The notes under the pieces were generated by a model. The model saw nothing but the letters and a program-made list of their open reading frames with translations, did not search any database and had not been told where the DNA came from. From NCBI GenBank assembly GCA_019916065.1, contig CM034240.1, positions 40,512,561 to 40,576,560 of the forward strand: a stretch of DNA of 64,000 bases, written 5' to 3'. The DNA is from Vitellaria paradoxa (Eukaryota > Streptophyta > Magnoliopsida > Ericales > Sapotaceae). Below, one piece after another: positions 59,381 through 64,000 of the stretch. Each line of letters begins with the position of its first letter. The first letter of the stretch is position 1. The translations under genes and the position numbers were made by a program.

Positions 59381-60106
59381 GAAGCAAAAGAAGCATGTTC
59401 TAAAGAGCTCAACGCCAGTATCATCATAAGGTACACATTTTGCGATGCTCGGCATGAGACTAAAAAGCGAAGATTTATCAGAAGATAGTTACCCCCGTTA
59501 TTATGAGAAAGAGGACAGCCGAACTTATCGAGGTATGTGAGATTTATTAAAGTTATGCCTCTTTAACAAAAGCTTGAAGTTATTTTATGAAAAGCAAATT
59601 ACTACATGAGCTTGTTACCTCTGAAGGGTTTACTATTTAAAGTATTTTTGCTAGAAGTTGTGGTTGCTCGGCAAAGTGGTACAAATGCAGACACCATACA
59701 TACTTCAATATAAAGCATAAAATATACAAATGGAAAGACAGACTGTCAAAAGGGAACAATTCAAAAGCTTTCATTACATGCCTTAGAGTACGGTTACAAT
59801 ACATTTTACATAACTATTAATCAAAGAAGCTATCCTAAACCTAAGATGAGACATTAACATTTGTTGTAAGGGTTTGTAGCTATTTCGTGGGAGAAAACGT
59901 CTAGGTACTCCTCGGCTGCGCTCCTTATAATTCTGTCAGCAAACCAGTTAAGGCATTCCCCAATCAATTCATCGGCAGTTCTAAAGAAACAAAGACAGAG
60001 AAAAATAAAACAAGATTAGACAGAAGTCAAACTCGTTCATTCATTTGGAATTAAAGTTTAATATCATTACATCAAGAACAAAAAATACATGTGTGTACAA
60101 AAAGGC
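59381..60106. other. Non-coding stretch between tandem array and antisense gene
   Basis: No gene recognised. It would form the 3' end of the antisense transcript; AATAAA-like words on the minus strand have not been fixed with certainty. Confidence 0.4.
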
Positions 60107-62707
60107 TCACTTCTCTCCTCCCTTAGTAGGATCACTCTCCACTATTAAATCAACTTGTTCAAGCACTTGGGAGGTGTCCTTCTGGGCACTATCCACCTCA
60201 ACCTCCCCCTCGTCGATTGTTTCTTCGGCAGTATGAATTGAGGGAGTTTGAGGGGGACGCTCAAAGCTGAATTGAGGGATCGGGCGCTCTGGATCAGGAT
60301 AAGGGACCTCCTTGTATATGGGGTTGGTGGGATCAACGTTGTTCTTCTTCATTGCGGCCTCCCAACCCTCAAGAAAGAAGTCGTTGTGAGCATCCCTCAT
60401 CTGATCCACGCAATCGTTAATCTGGGCTTCCACCTCAGCTTTGGCTTTGTCCTCGGCTTCTTGGAGGGCAGCTTCCTTCTCTGCCAGGGCTCGAGTCTTC
60501 AGTGCAAGCTCTGCCCGAAGTTTGACAAGCTCCTGCTTTGATCTCTCTTGCTCGGCCCTGGAAGCCTCCAACTCCTTAATGAGTAACTCCTGCCCAGTCT
60601 TCATGGAGGACAACTCAATCTCGGCCGTGGAAAGTTTGCCCTTGACCACTAAAAGCTCCTCGTCTTTATGATTTAGGATCTTATCCATTGACTGCACACG
60701 AGCTATGCTTCCAGCAACTTGGCCAAGGGCAGTGTTGAGTTGATGCTCAATCTCTTTATTTTCATCCTGAAGCCGACTTCTCTCTTTTGCCAGAGCGTCA
60801 TTGCTGGATTGGAGATTCTTATTCTCCTTCTCCAAGGACCTCACGCTCGATTTCAACTCCCTTATTTCCGTTTTATCCAGCTCGGCTCTGGTTTCGAATG
60901 TTCGGCTCCTGGCAATCAACTCCATTGTGTGGAGAGAAGTCTGCAGAAAGAACAGAAAGTTAGGAAAAATTATAATAAGGAAAGGATTCACATAAAGGAA
61001 TATTATAGTACTTACAGAGATGATGTTCTTCATCAGAGTTTTGTGGATATCCTCCGTCCTATTCTTCCTCGTATTAAGAACGTCCCGAGGAGGGAGGATA
61101 CCCTTGAGATACTCCTCGGCATGGTTGAAGGCAGTGTCTTGGATAGTGAAGGGACGGCCTTGAGGGTGTTCGAGGCTGGGAATAAGGATTTCTGGAATGA
61201 ACGGAGGGGAGTCTCGAACCGGATTGGCCGGATACTCGATGGCTAGAGGCACGGGCCCAACTGGTTGAGCAGGTAACGGCTCGGAGGTTCTCGGTGGTGC
61301 GTCTTTGGTGGGTGGCACGACCTTGGAAGGTGCTGGCCCCCTCGCGGCGTCCTCCTTCGGCAGTTTCGACTGCTCGGCCGCTTGGAGCCGCGTCCGCAGA
61401 TTGTGTCCTGGCCCTCTTCTGCTCAGGAGGGCCAGATGGCCTCTTCTGAGCTGCCTCCTGCTCCTTCCCCTTCTCCATTTTGACCTTCATTATTTGCTCG
61501 GCAGTTGAAGGAGCAGGGGCACTCCCCTCACCAGTCTTCCTCTTCCCAACAGCCTTTTGCTCGTCCGCCTTCTTCTTCTGGGCCTCTCCAGCCCTTTGCC
61601 CTTTTGCCTTCGCCATGGCGAGCTTCTTGTAATCGATCTTCGGGGCCATCACTTCTTCTTCTTCCCCTTCTAAATCTGAAAAGTAGTCGAAGGCAGGGGG
61701 TATCTCAACTTCTTCTTCTTCCTCTTCCTCTTCCTCCTCGTCTAAAAGAACAAACTGTCGCTTCCTCGGCTGTTCGGAAGGCTCAGGAACTGCAACTTGA
61801 GGGGCTTGAACTTGCTCGGCAACAAGTGGGATGGCGAATGGAGGGGGGCGAGTCCACCCTGGATGCCTTAAGGCGTAGTAGTTCTCTTTCTCTTCAGCAG
61901 AAGCCCGAAACCACCACTGAAGACGCCTAATAGCCTCCGAAGTTGCGAAACCTTGAGGGGGGCAATGAATGTCTGATGAGAAGGGGTGAAGTTGAACAAA
62001 ATCGGAACTGCTCTGGCAAAGGGATAGAGATCTGGACCCCCGAGGAATTTGAACACCTCCTTCAAGTGGTCCTTGTCAGCACGAATGCCAGTAGCCCAGA
62101 ACTTCTTTAACTGAACACCTGCACAGATATTAAATCAAACAGTTAGTATGCTTAGAAGTGAGGGTAAAGAAGAATAAGAACTGGTAGGATTTGAAATCAA
62201 CCAACCTGGGCCCAAAGAAACCCGAGGGACGATTGGAAAACGATCTTCGTCTGGATCGTGTGTCCAGTGACCTGTGACGACGCACAGGTCACTTTCTGAC
62301 TTAATCGTATCAGGCAGCATGTGGACCAAGGCCTTTTCTGGTCGGGATTTCAGGTACCACCTGTTCTCATCCTTCCTCACCTTCTGGATTGAGTAACAGT
62401 AAAGAAGATCGTACTCGGATATGTGGAATCCGTATCGCCTGTTTATTTCTATCACCCCATTAACGATTCTATAAAAGTTATGGGTGAGGTTCCTAGGGCC
62501 AAGGTCCAGAATGCTCATCATAGAGCGAAGAAAGGGGTGCAGGGGGAACCTAAGGCCACCTTCGGTGATTGCCACTATGGGGAATTCCCCTGTTTCACGC
62601 TCGCCTTGTTCGGCGAGCCTAATACCTACGTTCTGAGGAATCTGGTATTTCTCCTTGAAAATCCTAACCTTTTCCTCAGAACTTAGCTCGTTCGCGAGTC
62701 TACCCAT
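60107..62707 (-). CDS. Antisense spliced gene of the Tat element (Transposase_28-like N-terminus, coiled-coil C-terminus)
   Basis: Three minus-strand exons: 62206-62707, 61016-62118 and 60107-60940, with GT-AG introns of 87 and 75 bases. Exon 1 encodes MGRLANELSSEEKVRIFKEK, GGLRFPLHPFLRSMM and ESDLCVVTGHW, resembling the plant 'putative gypsy-type transposon' domain (Pfam Transposase_28). Exon 2 has RRLQWWFRASAEEKENYYAL and then an acidic and lysine-rich stretch. Exon 3 is a long coiled coil (SSVRSLEKENKNLQSSNDAL) ending at TGA 60107-60109. Role unknown; antisense genes here are known in Tat-lineage elements. Two frame changes interrupt exon 2, one at the G run 61957-61962 and one near 61370-61400. 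Confidence 0.75.
60941..61015 (-). other. Intron 2 of the antisense gene (75 nt, frame-neutral)
   Basis: On the minus strand it runs from GTAAGT to TTTCTGCAG. It has no stop and is a multiple of three, so a retained intron would add 25 mostly hydrophobic residues (VSTIIFLYVNPFLIIIFPNF...). Confidence 0.75.
62119..62205 (-). other. Intron 1 of the antisense gene (87 nt)
   Basis: On the minus strand it starts GTTGGTTG and ends ATCTGTGCAG, and splicing joins GP-G to VQLKKFWATGIRAD. Reading through it would hit a stop soon after, so the intron is needed for the long product. Confidence 0.75.
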
Positions 62708-63200
62708 AACGGAAAATTTGAAGAAAAAAGAGGATTAACTCACCGGAAATGAAGGACGACGGGAAGGGTGAAAGCTTGCGAAGACGAAAGCTCAGAGGAA
62801 AAGAAGCAAGGGAAATCTGTAGACTCAAATCGCAGAAAAGAGGTAAGAGAAGATTAATCAGGTATATATGTATATGTGTATGTATCTCTGAGGGAAACCG
62901 AAGCGTTTCCAACGAAAAGGCAATGGGCGGTAAAAATGGCATTTATTACCGCCCCAATTTTCAAATTTCTGACCATTCACGTTTTAACACCTCGTATCTG
63001 GGAAACCGCGTAAGCGGCGCAGCAGATGAAAAGCTGAAAGGGCACTGCGCGTGTCGTCACGAGGAGAGAGAAAAGTCCAATCAGATTTGATACGCGTCAG
63101 GGACATACTAAACGACAAACTGCGTAGGAGGGTTGAAGGATCAGGGAGGTAAGGTTATTCTGCTCTGCTACTCTGCTCGGAAAATATCTTTTCTCGACCA
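62708..63200 (-). promoter_or_regulatory. Probable promoter/leader of the antisense gene
   Basis: This untranslated stretch lies upstream of the antisense ATG. A TATA-like ATACATATATACC lies on the minus strand near 62860-62880, about 155-170 bases before the ATG. No protein is recognised on the plus strand. Confidence 0.4.
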
Positions 63201-63214
63201 GAGTGGGGGCAAAA
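63201..63214 (+). promoter_or_regulatory. Polypurine tract of the Tat element
   Basis: GAGTGGGGGCAAAA directly before the 3' LTR fits the plus-strand priming site, though it contains one T and one C. Confidence 0.75.
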
Positions 63215-64000
63215 TGTTGGGCATAATAATACTAAAGCTGTACTCTTGCCGAACAGGTTTAGTCTGGTGCCACGTGGCGTGGTGCCGAGCAAATTCACAT
63301 AAGCCACTTAGCCACTTTGCCGAGCACGTTCCGTTTGGACACGTGGCATCCCGCCGAACAACTGATTATTGGCACGAGGGTTCCACGTGAGTGTTATACG
63401 TGAGTACACGATTTAGAGTTAGTGCTCCAAAGAGTACCCTGAATCTCGACATCAATAAACAATGTATAACCACGTGGCTATAGCCGAGGAATCTAGTTTG
63501 CTCGGCCTATATGTCGATGGCCAGTAAATGTCAAACCTAGGGCCCACAGCCTTTAAAGAAGGCTCATGACCATAAATGCACCTTAGTTAGGATTGAACTA
63601 GGTACTTGTCTCTGGAGATGTAACTAAATCGGTCTATCTCGTTACGATTCGGTGGCTGATGCGACAAGAAGACAGTATGACCCTGAAATTCAGGTTGTAA
63701 TGCCGTGTTAAACCACCAGAAGCATTAAATGAAAGGCACGGTGTATTTATGAGGGGTCTGAGGCATTAAATGAAGGTGAAGGGCATTTAAAGCAAGAGTG
63801 TAAAAGAGAGACACGGCAGTGTGCGTAATGTCGAGTCATAGGTATGCTGTAATCATTACTCAGACCACTATATATGGATATACAACTGAATCACGGAGGT
63901 AAGCTGACTATTGCCAACTTAAACTTTGACTCCTTTTTTTTCAGAAAACTTTCTTTCTTGGGTGACTTGCTGACTTAATCATCGGAGGGTTTTCCGGCCT
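63215..64000 (+). repeat. 3' LTR of the Tat element, cut by the window end
   Basis: The first 786 of an expected 898 bases, identical to the 5' LTR except at five positions, with no gaps. The last 112 bases and the target duplication lie outside the window. Confidence 0.95.

Larger units (their letters stand above)
51969..64000 (+). mobile_element. Tat-lineage Ty3/gypsy LTR retrotransposon, nearly complete
   Basis: LTRs at 51969-52866 (898 bp) and from 63215 past the window end flank a primer site, a long gag-pro-RT frame, RNase H plus a second RNase H, integrase, a 113-bp tandem array, a minus-strand gene, and a purine tract. The second RNase H, RT box YIDDMVVKS and an antisense gene before the 3' LTR are marks of the Tat lineage (Tat/Grande/Retand-like). 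By LTR length the full element would be about 12.1 kb, ending near 64112. It sits in the remains of a CACTA element. Its coding region carries single-base frame breaks. Confidence 0.93.

Noticed and set aside
51969..64000. Integrated virus or envelope-bearing retrovirus
   Set aside because: The extra gene is antisense and not envelope-like; domain order and second RNase H match a Tat-lineage retrotransposon.

Overview
The window is nuclear DNA of a flowering plant, most likely a dicot. It is AT-rich and dominated by transposons. It holds one recognisable plant gene with GT-AG introns, a cyclic nucleotide-gated channel (CNGC), plus plant-type Ty3/gypsy, Ty1/copia, LINE, SINE and CACTA sequences. 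No bacterial-style operons, CRISPR arrays or rRNA genes are visible. Species cannot be told from the sequence alone.

Layout. 1-569: LINE reverse-transcriptase fragment (minus). 570-6383: decayed Ty3/gypsy element (minus) cut off inside its integrase, with one 2.1 kb LTR, followed to about 7.9 kb by related LTR pieces in the opposite orientation. 7.9-12.0 kb: mostly unrecognised DNA, with a 260-bp inverted repeat (10011-10269 / 11677-11936) around a lone DnaJ zinc-finger exon. 12670-32338: a six-exon CNGC gene (plus). Its fourth intron is about 12 kb and contains two copia elements, one of which keeps both LTRs and a 5-bp target duplication but has its gag-pol body inverted. 33.2-46.2 kb: a very AT-rich block with CACTA-like ends, filled with several unrelated tandem arrays (about 175, 133, 89 and 172 bp) and no transposase. 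46.2-52.0 kb: remains of a second CACTA element with pieces of its ORF1 product (Transposase_24-like, minus), split by a 2.3 kb foreign block. 51969-64000: a young 12 kb Tat-lineage Ty3/gypsy element (plus) whose 3' LTR runs off the window.

The Tat element is the best-preserved unit. LTR, primer site, gag-protease-RT-RNase H, a second RNase H and integrase lie on the plus strand; then come a 113-bp tandem array and a spliced antisense gene on the minus strand before the polypurine tract and 3' LTR. Its LTRs differ at five positions over 786 compared bases. The LTR carries four CACGTG boxes, three of them in ABRE-like context.

The CNGC gene has all channel domains, but one base is missing in exon 6 and the exon 5 donor is non-canonical, so it is either decaying or carries base errors. 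Single-base indels, three of them in homopolymer runs, also break the Tat element, so consensus error must be excluded before calling any of these a mutation. I see no convincing new biological system. The most unusual points are the antisense spliced gene, the inverted copia body with triplicated RNase H, and the tandem-array-filled CACTA block.
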